From contig REDO01000185.1 of assembly GCA_007693435.1 (NCBI GenBank), positions 20,175 to 84,174 on the forward strand: a DNA stretch of 64,000 nucleotides, read 5' to 3'. Every line of letters starts with the position of its first letter. Positions within the stretch are counted from its first letter, which is position 1. Made by a program: the position numbers and the translations under genes. Source of the DNA: Salinarimonadaceae bacterium. Lineage in GTDB: Bacteria; Pseudomonadota; Alphaproteobacteria; Rhizobiales; Beijerinckiaceae. Below the pieces are notes generated by a model. The model worked only from the letters and a program-made list of their open reading frames with translations, did no database searches and was not told where the DNA came from. Shown piece by piece: positions 1 to 10,061 of this stretch.

Positions 1-389
1 GCGAGCTTGTCCTCAACGTTCGACAACTCGCTCTGAAGCGCGAGGAAGTTCTGGTTGGCCTTGAGATCGGGATAGGCCTCGGCCAACGCGAACATGCGCC
101 CGAGCGTCGCCGTCAGCATGTTCTCGGCCGCGGCCTGCTCGGCCGGTCCCTGCGCGGTCGTCGCGGCGTTACGCGCCTGTATCACGGCGTCGAGGGTCTC
201 GCGCTCGTGGGCGGCGTAGCCTTTCACCGTCTCGACGAGATTGGGGATCAGATCGTGGCGCTGGTGCAGCTGCACATCGATGTCGGCGAAGGCCTGCGTG
301 ACGCGTTGGCGCATCGCGACGAGCCCGTTGTAGATCACGATGACCCAGATCACGATAAGGGCTATCAGGCCCAAGAGCACCCATTCCAT
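1..389 (-). CDS. lemA: LemA family protein, 3' end cut by window edge
   Basis: The ORF track misses this gene because it runs off the window. Reading the minus strand from the ATG at 389 gives MEWVLLGLIALIVIWVIVIYN, one N-terminal membrane segment, then a helical region with RVTQAFADIDVQLHQRHDLIPNLV and ALAEAYPDLKANQNFL, which are family signatures of LemA. About 129 residues are present of a usual 180-200. LemA proteins are membrane-anchored four-helix bundles of poorly known role. It is divergent from pal, in the place where tolB would be expected in many alphaproteobacteria. Confidence 0.9.
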   Translation of the reverse strand, partial: MEWVLLGLIALIVIWVIVIYNGLVAMRQRVTQAFADIDVQLHQRHDLIPNLVETVKGYAAHERETLDAVIQARNAATTAQGPAEQAAAENMLTATLGRMFALAEAYPDLKANQNFLALQSELSNVEDKL

Positions 390-703
390 GCGGCATCCCC
401 CTGCTGGCGCGACCAAAAACGCGCGCGAGAGTGGCATGTCGGGGAACAGGCGGCAAGACGCGGCCCAAGGGCTCGCGCCGGCGTGAACGGGAAGCCGCGG
501 AATGCCTAGAAGTGCGCCCTTTTCCGCCGCGGTCTCGCCTGATTCGCAGCTGATTGGAGCCATGCGGCGCAGATCGTCGGCGAGATCGATTCGATTCTTT
601 CGGGAAAGGTTCGGTCAAGGTTGACGAAATCTTCACCGACGCACGTCATTTTCTTAGCGATGCCACGCCAGTCGGTATTCCCGCGTCCAGGAGTTTGTCC
701 GCC
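390..703. other. Intergenic region between lemA and pal
   Basis: This 314-base stretch separates divergent lemA and pal and must hold both promoters. I see no convincing gene; the track frames here (for example the 155-residue minus frame and the N-terminal extension of the pal frame) are arginine-rich or unlike any family. No clear -35/-10 pair or operator was recognised. Confidence 0.5.
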
Positions 704-1213
704 ATGTTCGCTTCGTTTCCCCTTTCGCGCGGCCTGCGTCTGGCTGCGATTCTCGCTGTGGGGCTCTCGCTCGCCGCGTGCGCGCGCGGCGCTGAGGACA
801 TCGCCGGCGCCGGCGGCCTCGGGGCTGGCGGAGCGGCGACGCCGGGCTCGACGCAGGACTTCACCGTGAATGTCGGAGACCGGGTGTTCTTCGACACCGA
901 TTCCTCGGATCTCAACGCCAGCGGCATCGCGACGCTCAACCAGCAGGCCCTCTGGCTGCAGCGCTATCCGCGCTACACTTTCCTCATCGAGGGTCACGCG
1001 GACGAGCGTGGCACGCGCGAGTACAATTTCGCGCTGGGAGCCCGCCGGGCCCAGGCGGTGCGCGATTATCTCGCCTCGCGCGGCGTCTCCGCCGACCGTA
1101 TGCGCGTCGTGTCCTACGGCAAGGAGCGCCCGGTCGTGGCCTGCGCCGAATCGCCCTGCTTCGCGCAGAACCGCCGCGCGGTCACCCTGCTTGACGGAGC
1201 GCCCGGCTCCTGA
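704..1213 (+). CDS. pal: Peptidoglycan-associated lipoprotein Pal
   Basis: Pal anchors the outer membrane to peptidoglycan as part of the Tol-Pal envelope constriction machine. From the ATG at 704 the protein is 169 residues: a short basic n-region, a hydrophobic stretch and a lipobox ending LSLAAC, an Ala/Gly-rich linker, then an OmpA-C domain with VFFDTDSSDL, IEGHADERGTREYN and the closing NRRAVTL. The track ORF starts at 554, but its first 50 residues do not resemble the family and the lipoprotein signal dictates 704. cpoB follows after 85 bases. tolQRAB are not immediately upstream; lemA lies there on the other strand. Confidence 0.95.
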   Translation: MFASFPLSRGLRLAAILAVGLSLAACARGAEDIAGAGGLGAGGAATPGSTQDFTVNVGDRVFFDTDSSDLNASGIATLNQQALWLQRYPRYTFLIEGHADERGTREYNFALGARRAQAVRDYLASRGVSADRMRVVSYGKERPVVACAESPCFAQNRRAVTLLDGAPGS

Positions 1214-1298
1214 ATGCGAGCCGCCATAATTTAGCCGCTCGGGCGCAATTGTGATAAGCGGTCACGCCTGATCACGATAACGCCGCAGGACCGAGCCC

Positions 1299-2324
1299 AT
1301 GATGGCATTCGCGCTGACTCTGCTTCGACCGCCGGCCATCTTCGCGGCCCGCGCGGTCGTGATTGCCGGCCTCGTCGCCGCCGTCTCGCTTTTTGCGCCG
1401 CCGCCGGCCGCCTCGCAGGACCTCTCCGAGATGGTCCTGCGTCTGAACCGGCTGGAAGGTCAGGTTCGCACGCTGTCCGGGCAGGTTGAGGAGCTGACCT
1501 TCGAGAACAACCGGCTGCGCCAGCAGCTGGAGCGTTTTCAGGAGGATGTCGAGTTCCGCTTCCAGGAGAGCGGCGGCGCTTCGCCGCCTCCCGAGCGCCG
1601 CTCGCAGACGCCCGCGGCTCCGGCTGCGCCGCTCTCGCCTCCGGCCGTGACCCCGCTTCCCGAGATCGCCGCCCCGGCGCCGATCGGGCGGGGCGACGCG
1701 TTCAATCCCGATCGCGATCCCGCCGCTCCCGGCGCGCCGCAGCCGTTGGGGACGACCACTCCCTCGGCCCCACTGACGCTTCCCGGCGCCCGGTTCTCCG
1801 AGGCCGCAGAGGGCGCGCAGGCCGCGGGCGGGGCGTCCTTCCCGACGGCGCAGGGCCCGATCTCCTTCGGCGACGGCGCTTCGGCGACCGCCGCCGCGCC
1901 CTCGCGCAGCGGACCGAGCATCGCCGCGACGGGCGACGCCGATCCGAGAATCGTCTATGACGACGCTTACGCTTTTCTCCTCGCCGCTCAGTATGAGCGG
2001 GCCGAGATGGGGTTCCGGCAGTTCCTGCAATCCCATCCTCGCGACGCGCTCGCCCCCGACGCCAGGTTCTGGCTCGGCGAGACCTACGCCCAGCGCGGAC
2101 GTCACCGCGAGGCGGCGGAGAACTTCCTGACCGTTTCGACGGAATTTCCCGAGTCACGCATGGCGCCGCGCGCCCTGTTGCGGCTCGGCGGCGCCCTGGC
2201 CGAGATCGGCGTGCCGGATCAGGCCTGTGCGACGCTCGCCGAGATTCCGCGCCAGTATCCGCAGGCTGCGGTCGATATGCGCGAGAGCATCGAGCGCGAG
2301 CGCGCCCGCGCCGGCTGCGCTTGA
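1299..2324 (+). CDS. cpoB: Cell division coordinator CpoB (YbgF-like TPR protein)
   Basis: This periplasmic protein links Tol-Pal activity to septal peptidoglycan synthesis in studied proteobacteria. The 341 residues begin with a signal peptide (hydrophobic to about residue 40, ending near PAAS), followed by a coiled coil (LRLNRLEGQVRTLSGQVEEL, about 45-90), a long Pro/Ala linker (about 90-210), and a TPR domain opening YDDAYAFLLAAQYERAEMGF with FWLGETYAQRGRH. That is the canonical CpoB architecture. Its TGA overlaps the TTG start of tilS in TTGA, so the two are likely co-translated. Confidence 0.93.
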   Translation: MMAFALTLLRPPAIFAARAVVIAGLVAAVSLFAPPPAASQDLSEMVLRLNRLEGQVRTLSGQVEELTFENNRLRQQLERFQEDVEFRFQESGGASPPPERRSQTPAAPAAPLSPPAVTPLPEIAAPAPIGRGDAFNPDRDPAAPGAPQPLGTTTPSAPLTLPGARFSEAAEGAQAAGGASFPTAQGPISFGDGASATAAAPSRSGPSIAATGDADPRIVYDDAYAFLLAAQYERAEMGFRQFLQSHPRDALAPDARFWLGETYAQRGRHREAAENFLTVSTEFPESRMAPRALLRLGGALAEIGVPDQACATLAEIPRQYPQAAVDMRESIERERARAGCA

Positions 2325-3391
2325 ACCTGGCCGATCCGCATTCTCCCCTGACCGCCGACGAGGCGGCTGCGCTGTTTCGCGCTGTTTCGCGCGACGGCGA
2401 GACGACCTGCCTGCTCGCCGTGTCCGGCGGCCCCGATTCCACCGCCCTGATGCGTCTCGCCGCCGATGCGGCGCCGCTTCTCGCGCCCCTTCGTTTCATC
2501 GTCGCGACCGTCGATCACGGCCTGCGCGAGGCGGCCCGCGCGGAGGCGGAGGGAGTGGTCGCGCAGGCGACGGCTCTGCGCATGGAGGCGCGGCTTCTGC
2601 GCTGGGAGGCCGCCGACAGGCCGGCGCGCGGCGTGCAGCAGGCTGCGCGGGAAGCGCGATACCGGCTGCTGATGAACTGCGCGCGCGAATGCGGCTCCGA
2701 CCTTCTCGCGACCGCGCACACGCTGGACGACCAGGCCGAGACGGTGCTGATGCGGCTTGCCGCCGGTTCGGGGCTCGACGGCCTCGCCGCGATGGCGCGG
2801 CGCTCGCCGGTCGGCGATATCGTCGTGGCGCGTCCCTTTCTCGCGATTCCCAAGAGCCGCCTCGTCGCGACCTGCCGCGCGCGCGGATGGGCCTATGTCG
2901 AAGACCCGTCGAATCAGGATCCGGCCTACACACGCCCGCGTCTGCGCGGGATCGCGGACGCGCTGGCCGCCGAAGGCCTTACGGCCGAGCGTCTCGCCCG
3001 ACTCGCGCGGCGCGCGGCTAGCGCCCGAGACGCGCTCGACGATTGCGCGCGGCGCTGCTTCGCCCGCGCCTCGCAGACGGGTGGCGGGGGCGCCGGCGTC
3101 ACGCTTGACGGGCGCGTTCTGGCCGGCGAGCCTTTCGAAATCGTGTTGCGCGTCCTCGGACTTGCGCTCGACGCCGTCGCGGATGGCGGCGAATCCGGCC
3201 GGGCCGCCGCATACGGGCCGCGTCTGCGCAAGCTGGAGACCCTTTGCGAAGCGTTGACGGCGGCGCTCGCGGCAGGCGCGCCGATGCCGGGACGAACGCT
3301 CGCCGGCGCGCGATTCGCCCTCGACGCGCAGGGGCGCGTGCGCGTCACGCGCGCGCCGGCGCGAAAGGGCGGCTCGCAGAGGGGCGGCTGA
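2321..3391 (+). CDS. tilS: tRNA(Ile)-lysidine synthase
   Basis: TilS converts C34 of the CAU-anticodon tRNA-Ile to lysidine using ATP, switching both decoding and charging to isoleucine; it is essential. The 356-residue protein has the PP-loop SGGPDSTALM at about 34-43, the TVDHGLR segment, and ATAHTLDDQAETVLMRLAAG, all typical of the N-terminal ATPase domain. The C-terminal part is short and divergent, as in other alphaproteobacteria. The start is TTG at 2321, overlapping the cpoB stop by four bases. ftsH follows after about 195 bases, the usual gene order. Confidence 0.93.
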   Translation: MNLADPHSPLTADEAAALFRAVSRDGETTCLLAVSGGPDSTALMRLAADAAPLLAPLRFIVATVDHGLREAARAEAEGVVAQATALRMEARLLRWEAADRPARGVQQAAREARYRLLMNCARECGSDLLATAHTLDDQAETVLMRLAAGSGLDGLAAMARRSPVGDIVVARPFLAIPKSRLVATCRARGWAYVEDPSNQDPAYTRPRLRGIADALAAEGLTAERLARLARRAASARDALDDCARRCFARASQTGGGGAGVTLDGRVLAGEPFEIVLRVLGLALDAVADGGESGRAAAYGPRLRKLETLCEALTAALAAGAPMPGRTLAGARFALDAQGRVRVTRAPARKGGSQRGG

Positions 3392-3585
3392 AGTCGGCCG
3401 TCGCCGCAGGCCCGCCGCATTCGAAGCGTTATTGTCGGTGCTATCGATGGCGCAATGACGCGCTGGCGCGTCCCATGGCGTCGCATCCCTTGGCAATGGG
3501 GGTCCGCGCGCCTAGATTACGGTGATCCGCGACGGCGCCCCGAAACGCGCGTCGCGGACTGGCCATCGGCGATGAACGGACCGAG

Positions 3586-5517
<1,932 letters not shown>

Positions 5518-5543
5518 TATTCCGCCTATCGCGCGTTCGGGAG

Positions 5544-5567
5544 ACGCCCGCCTTGCGCGGGCGTTTT
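5544..5567 (+). terminator. Rho-independent terminator after ftsH
   Basis: Inverted repeat ACGCCCGC / GCGGGCGT with a five-base loop, followed by TTTT, 27 bases after the ftsH stop. Confidence 0.7.
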
Positions 5568-5699
5568 CGCCTTTCGTTACAATCGCTAAAGGAAAGTGAT
5601 CTAGGCTCTCCGACGACCGCCTTGACGGGCTCGCGCCGGCGATCCTAGACATCCGGCGTGGCCGCGACGCGGCGGCGGGCGGCGTGGGAGTTCAGGACA

Positions 5700-7040
5700 T
5701 TGCGCAAGCATTTCGGCACCGACGGCATCCGGGGGCGCGCCAACGTCACCATCACACCGGAACTCGCGCTGCGGGTAGGGCAGGCGGCGGGTCTCGCCTT
5801 CCAGCGTGGCGACCATCGACACCGGGTCGTGATCGGCAAGGATACGCGCCTTTCCGGATACATGATCGAGAACGCGCTCGTCGCGGGATTCACATCGGTG
5901 GGAATGGATACGCTGCTGCTCGGCCCTATGCCGACGCCCGCCGTCGCCATGCTGACGCGATCGATGCGCGCCGATCTCGGCGTGATGATCTCGGCCTCCC
6001 ACAATCCCTTCGAGGATAACGGCATCAAGCTCTTCGGGCCCGACGGCTTCAAGCTGTCCGACGAAGTCGAGCGCCGCATCGAGAAGCTGATGGGCGTCGA
6101 TCTGACCAAGCGCCTCGCCGAGCCGGCCGCGCTCGGCCGCGCCAAGCGCGTCGAGGGCGTGCAGGCGCGCTATGTCGAATTCGCCAAGCGCACCCTGCCG
6201 CGCGGGCTCAATCTGGACGGCTTGCGCATCGTCGTCGATTGCGCCAACGGCGCCGCCTACAAGGTCGCGCCCGACGCCCTTTGGGAACTGGGGGCCGAAG
6301 TCTTCGCCATCGGCGACGCGCCCGACGGCATGAACATCAATCGCGAACTCGGCTCCACCGCGCCCGACGCGCTCATGGCGAAAGTGCGCGAGCTGCGCGG
6401 CGATATCGGCATCGCGCTGGATGGAGACGCCGACCGCGTCATTATCGTGGACGAGAAGGCCCAGCTCGTCGACGGGGACCAGCTCATGGCCGTGATCGCC
6501 AAAAGCTGGCGCGACGACGGCCGTCTGGCCCGTCCCGGCGTCGTCGCGACTGTCATGTCGAACCTGGGGCTGGAACGCTATCTCGGCGATCTCGGGCTCG
6601 AGCTCGTGCGCACCGCCGTCGGCGATCGCTATGTGCTCGAGCGCATGCGCGAGCATGGCTACAACCTCGGCGGCGAGCAGTCGGGTCACATCATCCTGTC
6701 GGATTACACGACGACCGGCGACGGGCTCGTCGCGGCGCTGCAATTGCTCGCCGTGGTCAAGACGTCCGGGCGGCCCGTCTCCGAGATCTGCCACAGTTTC
6801 GAACCGCTGCCGCAGATTCTGAAGAACGTCCGTTACGCTTCGGGCGAGCCGCTCGACGACGCAAGGGTCGTGACCGCGATCGAGGAGGGCCGCAAGACGC
6901 TTGGAACCGGCGGCCGTCTCGTCATCCGGCCTTCCGGAACGGAGCCCGTGATTCGCGTCATGGGCGAGGGCGACGACCGGGACCTTGTCTTGAAAGTCGT
7001 CGATTCCATCGTCGAGACCGTCGGCCGCGTCGCGGCCTGA
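5700..7040 (+). CDS. glmM: Phosphoglucosamine mutase
   Basis: GlmM interconverts glucosamine-6-phosphate and glucosamine-1-phosphate for UDP-GlcNAc synthesis. The chosen TTG start at 5700 gives [11 protein letters not shown] at the N-terminus, exactly where the family begins, and 446 residues, the normal length; the track start at 5658 adds residues with no family match. The phosphoserine loop [12 protein letters not shown] is near residues 97-108, the metal loop is ALDGDADR, the sugar loop is GGEQSGH and the phosphate loop [12 protein letters not shown]. Downstream is an AT-rich promoter region for the first outer membrane protein. Confidence 0.95.
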   Translation: MRKHFGTDGIRGRANVTITPELALRVGQAAGLAFQRGDHRHRVVIGKDTRLSGYMIENALVAGFTSVGMDTLLLGPMPTPAVAMLTRSMRADLGVMISASHNPFEDNGIKLFGPDGFKLSDEVERRIEKLMGVDLTKRLAEPAALGRAKRVEGVQARYVEFAKRTLPRGLNLDGLRIVVDCANGAAYKVAPDALWELGAEVFAIGDAPDGMNINRELGSTAPDALMAKVRELRGDIGIALDGDADRVIIVDEKAQLVDGDQLMAVIAKSWRDDGRLARPGVVATVMSNLGLERYLGDLGLELVRTAVGDRYVLERMREHGYNLGGEQSGHIILSDYTTTGDGLVAALQLLAVVKTSGRPVSEICHSFEPLPQILKNVRYASGEPLDDARVVTAIEEGRKTLGTGGRLVIRPSGTEPVIRVMGEGDDRDLVLKVVDSIVETVGRVAA

Positions 7041-7110
7041 AACTGCGTCGCGAAGAGCGCCAGCAATAACATCTTTTAGTTGTAAAAATTATTATCCTTA
7101 ATTTTTAGGC

Positions 7111-7125
7111 TTAATCAGCCTTTAA
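7111..7125 (+). promoter_or_regulatory. CtrA-like box
   Basis: TTAATCAGCCTTTAA matches the full alphaproteobacterial CtrA site TTAA-N7-TTAA. It sits in an AT-rich island 82 bases before the start of the first outer membrane protein gene. Binding is inferred, not shown. Confidence 0.55.
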
Positions 7126-7206
7126 GAATTGCCTGCGAATCTGTCCCTACCGATCGACCGAGAGCCGTCGCGAGCCTTCGTGCGGCGCTCACGGAGGGAC
7201 AAGAAA

Positions 7207-8052
7207 ATGGAACGCATTCGCCTCGCCGCAATCGCTGCGGCGACGTTGCTCGCTGCTACGACCCCTTCTCTCGCTGCGGATATCGCGATCGCGGCGATAC
7301 ATGATGATCCGCCTGCCCCCCCCATTGCAATCGGCGGTGGCTGGTATCTGCGCGGCGATGTGGGCGTCACCAACCAGAAATTCCGCGTGCTGACCCATGC
7401 GGAACTCGATCTCTTTCCTTTCGAATGGCTCGACAAGGGCAAGTTCCGTCCGGCGACGACAATCGGCGCCGGTTTCGGATACCAGTTCAATTCGTGGTTC
7501 CGCGCCGACGTCACCGGCGAGTATCGTTCAAGCTCGAATTTCACGGCGCGAGACCGCTATCCCGATGCGGGCCTGCCGGGCGGGTTCGGCTACAATGACT
7601 TCAGCGCCACGAAGTCCGAACTGCTTACCCTCGTGAACGCCTATCTCGACCTTGGCACGTGGAGCGGGTTCACGCCTTATATCGGTGTCGGCGGCGGTTT
7701 CGCGCGGGTGGACATAAAGAATTTCCGCGACTGGAACGAGCTTCGCAACGTCGACGCCCGTGCGCCGAACGGCAGTCGCTGGAACTTCGCCTGGGCGCTG
7801 CATGCAGGCTTCGCATATGATCTCACCGACCAGCTCAAGCTCGACGTCGGCTACCGCTTCGTCTCGCTTGGCAAGGGCCGCACCGGCGGGCCGCCGCGCG
7901 CCATCGGGGCCGCCGGCGGCTTTACGACGCAGCCGTGGGTCTTCAACGACATCTACTCGCACGACATCCGGGCCGGTCTGCGTTGGACCTTCGGCGGGCC
8001 CACGGCGGTCGCCTCCCTCCCGTGGAACGATTCGCTCATCCGCAAATACTGA
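7207..8052 (+). CDS. Outer membrane beta-barrel protein, Omp25-like (1 of 3)
   Basis: From the ATG at 7207 (preceded by GGAGGG) the 281-residue protein has a signal peptide cleaved near LAAD, then the pattern GGWYLRGDVGVTN, GAGFGYQFNSWFRADVTGEY, LGTWSGFTPYIGVGGGFA and a final strand IRAGLRWTFGG. These alternating aromatic/small strands define the small Omp25/porin-like outer membrane family of Hyphomicrobiales. After the barrel end it carries an extra 17-residue tail finishing NDSLIRKY. It is a clear paralogue of the next gene, which shares GWYLRGDVG and RFNSWLRADV. Role: structural or surface protein, substrate unknown. Confidence 0.85.
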   Translation: MERIRLAAIAAATLLAATTPSLAADIAIAAIHDDPPAPPIAIGGGWYLRGDVGVTNQKFRVLTHAELDLFPFEWLDKGKFRPATTIGAGFGYQFNSWFRADVTGEYRSSSNFTARDRYPDAGLPGGFGYNDFSATKSELLTLVNAYLDLGTWSGFTPYIGVGGGFARVDIKNFRDWNELRNVDARAPNGSRWNFAWALHAGFAYDLTDQLKLDVGYRFVSLGKGRTGGPPRAIGAAGGFTTQPWVFNDIYSHDIRAGLRWTFGGPTAVASLPWNDSLIRKY

Positions 8053-8076
8053 TCGCGGCCGACCTGCGAAAAATCG

Positions 8077-8108
8077 CGATTACGGCGCCCGAAAGGGCGC
8101 CGTAATCG
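8077..8108 (+). terminator. Strong hairpin terminator after first outer membrane gene
   Basis: A perfect 14-bp stem, CGATTACGGCGCCC with loop GAAA, is followed by TTTGG. It lies 24 bases after the stop of the first barrel gene. The T run is short, so termination strength is inferred mainly from the stem. Confidence 0.7.
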
Positions 8109-8145
8109 TTTGGCGAAGACAAGCCTTCGAAAGCTCCGGTTAACC

Positions 8146-8160
8146 TTAATCGATGCTTAA
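8146..8160 (+). promoter_or_regulatory. CtrA-like box
   Basis: TTAATCGATGCTTAA, followed by C, is a full TTAA-N7-TTAAC match, preceded by another TTAA two bases upstream. It is 50 bases before the second outer membrane protein gene. Confidence 0.55.
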
Positions 8161-8209
8161 CGATCCCAAGCGATAGTCCGGCTAAAGAACATCAAGTCGG
8201 GGATAATCG

Positions 8210-8959
8210 ATGACGTTGCGCGCTCCTTCACTCTTCGCGGCGCTTTTCGGTGTGGCCGCCGCAGCTTCGCCTGCGCTCGCCGCCGATCTTCTGCCTCCAC
8301 TGCCCGATCTCGACACTCCGCTCATCACGCGCGACGATATCGGCGCGGGCTGGTACCTGCGCGGGGACGTCGGCGGGGCCAGATCGCGGATCGGGCGCAC
8401 GACGCTGTCGCCCAATCCCGGCTTCTCGGCTTTCCAGGGCGACAAGCTCGGCTCCGCCGTGACGATCGGGATCGGCGCCGGCTATCGCTTCAATTCGTGG
8501 CTACGCGCCGACGTCACAGTTGACCATCGCTTCGAGAGCAGGTTCACAGCCCGCAACGCGGCGCTCGCCGCGCCGGGCGTGGCGGTGCATCACGGGGCGA
8601 AAATCTCCGCGACGGTCGCGCTCGCCAACCTGTATTTCGACCTGGGAACCTGGAGCGGGCTCACGCCGTATGTCGGCGCGGGCGTCGGCGTCGCCGGCAA
8701 GACCGTCTCGCGCTACACGATCCAAGGGGCTGGCGCGCCGGCGAGCAACGTCGCCGGCCGCAACCGCTCGGATTTCGTCTGGGCGCTGATGGGCGGCGTC
8801 GCAATACAGGTGGGCTACGGCGCGAGCCTTGATCTCGGCTATCGCTACCTCGCGCTGGGCGGCGCCGAAACACGCGCGGCGCCGGCGACCGGCGCGACGC
8901 GCATTCGCAATCTCGAATCACACGAATTCCGGGCGGGCCTGCGCTGGTCCTTCCATTGA
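8210..8959 (+). CDS. Outer membrane beta-barrel protein, Omp25-like (2 of 3)
   Basis: The 249-residue protein has a signal peptide ending ALAAD and the same strand motifs as the preceding gene: GAGWYLRGDVGGARS, GIGAGYRFNSWLRADVTVDH, LYFDLGTWSGLTPYVGAGVG and a terminal strand EFRAGLRWSFH ending on the aromatic residue expected for BAM-assembled barrels. The pair looks like a tandem duplication that has diverged in loop regions. It has its own upstream CtrA-like box and a terminator before it, so it is probably transcribed separately from its paralogue. Confidence 0.85.
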   Translation: MTLRAPSLFAALFGVAAAASPALAADLLPPLPDLDTPLITRDDIGAGWYLRGDVGGARSRIGRTTLSPNPGFSAFQGDKLGSAVTIGIGAGYRFNSWLRADVTVDHRFESRFTARNAALAAPGVAVHHGAKISATVALANLYFDLGTWSGLTPYVGAGVGVAGKTVSRYTIQGAGAPASNVAGRNRSDFVWALMGGVAIQVGYGASLDLGYRYLALGGAETRAAPATGATRIRNLESHEFRAGLRWSFH

Positions 8960-9063
8960 GCGGGGTCGCGGTTGGAAACGGATCGTTAAGGTTAACCGAT
9001 CTAAAATTGCAGCATTCGGATCGGATCGAAGGGTCGAAGCCGGTCGTCAGCAGAGGATACGTC

Positions 9064-9897
9064 ATGCGCGCCAGCATCTTCGCCGGCATGGCCGTCGCCA
9101 CGCTCGCCGCCGCAATTCCGGCGCAGGCGGCCGACTTTTTCGGGGCACTGCGCGGAACTCAGAACACCCATCACGGCATGACTCCGGTCGAGACGTGGCA
9201 GGGCGGGTATTTCGGCGGCTTCGCCGGCGTCGTTTCGGGGCAGGCGAATCATGGCCGCTCGTTTCGGGACTTCCTGACCCACGAATTGCGCCTCAACCTC
9301 TTCGAGGATCGCAACGCCATCTCGAACTGGATCTCGCTGCCCGCAGGCAAGGCGCGGAACAAGAACTTCGGCGTGTTCGCGGGCTACAACTACCAGTACG
9401 ACGAAGTCGTGTTCGGCTTCGAGGCCGACTACACGCGCATGAACCTGCGGATGAACAGCACTGATTCGCTCACTCGCGCCATCGCCGATCTCACCGGAAT
9501 CGCCGGCCTCGAAGGGCAGGCGGGCGCCGTCACCATGACGGGGCGCTCGAAACTCGAGATCAAGGATCTGATCACCCTGCGCGCCCGCGCCGGCTATACG
9601 GTCGGCTCGTTCATGCCCTTCGTGACCGCAGGCGTCGCGCTCGCCAATTACGACATGATGCGAATGGCCCAGCGTGACGTGCTCGTCTTCGCCACCGGTC
9701 AGACGCTCACCGAGACGCACGGGCCGCAGCGCAAGTCCGGTTTCGCCTTCGGCTTCGCGGGCGGCGCGGGCGTCGACGTCGCCGTGGGCGCGAACGGCTT
9801 CCTGCGCGGCGAGTGGCAATACGCCCATTTCCGCGACATCGAGGGAATAAGGGCGAGCCTTCACAACCTCCGCGCCGCGACCGGCGTGCGCTTCTGA
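9064..9897 (+). CDS. Outer membrane protein, porin-family beta-barrel (3 of 3)
   Basis: The ATG at 9064 begins MRASIFAGMAVATLAAAIPAQAAD, a clean signal peptide; the track start at 8956 is too early. The 277-residue product contains GGYFGGFAGVVSGQ, GVFAGYNYQYDEVVFGFEAD, and a final strand ending ATGVRF. This matches the GGYFGG-type outer membrane proteins of Hyphomicrobiales, a different subfamily from the two upstream paralogues. Upstream the sequence GTTAAGGTTAACC echoes the TTAA-rich elements of its neighbours but lacks the exact N7 spacing. Confidence 0.82.
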   Translation: MRASIFAGMAVATLAAAIPAQAADFFGALRGTQNTHHGMTPVETWQGGYFGGFAGVVSGQANHGRSFRDFLTHELRLNLFEDRNAISNWISLPAGKARNKNFGVFAGYNYQYDEVVFGFEADYTRMNLRMNSTDSLTRAIADLTGIAGLEGQAGAVTMTGRSKLEIKDLITLRARAGYTVGSFMPFVTAGVALANYDMMRMAQRDVLVFATGQTLTETHGPQRKSGFAFGFAGGAGVDVAVGANGFLRGEWQYAHFRDIEGIRASLHNLRAATGVRF

Positions 9898-9922
9898 AAC
9901 GATCCGCTTCGGGCGGAGCAGG

Positions 9923-9953
9923 ACGGCGGGGCCTTCGCGGGCGCCGCCGTTTC
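9923..9953 (+). terminator. Possible terminator after third outer membrane gene
   Basis: Inverted repeat ACGGCGG / CCGCCGT with a 14-base GC-rich loop, followed by TTCG. The tract is weak; this is a modest call. Confidence 0.4.
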
Positions 9954-10010
9954 GCGTTGGCGGGCCGTCACCCCGCTTGACGGCGGTCGAACCTCTCGTC
10001 ATACCCGGTG

Positions 10011-10061
10011 GCGGGACACCTATCCCCAACGATAGGCGCCCATCTGAAAGGATGGACTGAC
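10011..10061 (+). ncRNA. serC-type leader element
   Basis: Two adjacent hairpins sit directly before serC: CCTATC/GATAGG with loop CCCAAC (10019-10036) and CCATC/GATGG with loop TGAAAG (10040-10055). The purine run AAAGGA of the second hairpin is the ribosome binding site. This position and shape match my recollection of the alphaproteobacterial serC RNA motif, a proposed translational regulator of serine synthesis. Assignment is by memory of the motif; a covariance search would decide. Confidence 0.6.

Noticed and set aside
5601-6794. A 397-residue minus-strand ORF opposite glmM
   Set aside because: glmM has all catalytic motifs in the sense frame; this one shows only shadow composition.
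8983-9008. CtrA box before the third outer membrane gene
   Set aside because: TTAAGGTTAACC and TTAACCGATCTAAAA are similar to the neighbours, but no exact TTAA-N7-TTAA is present.
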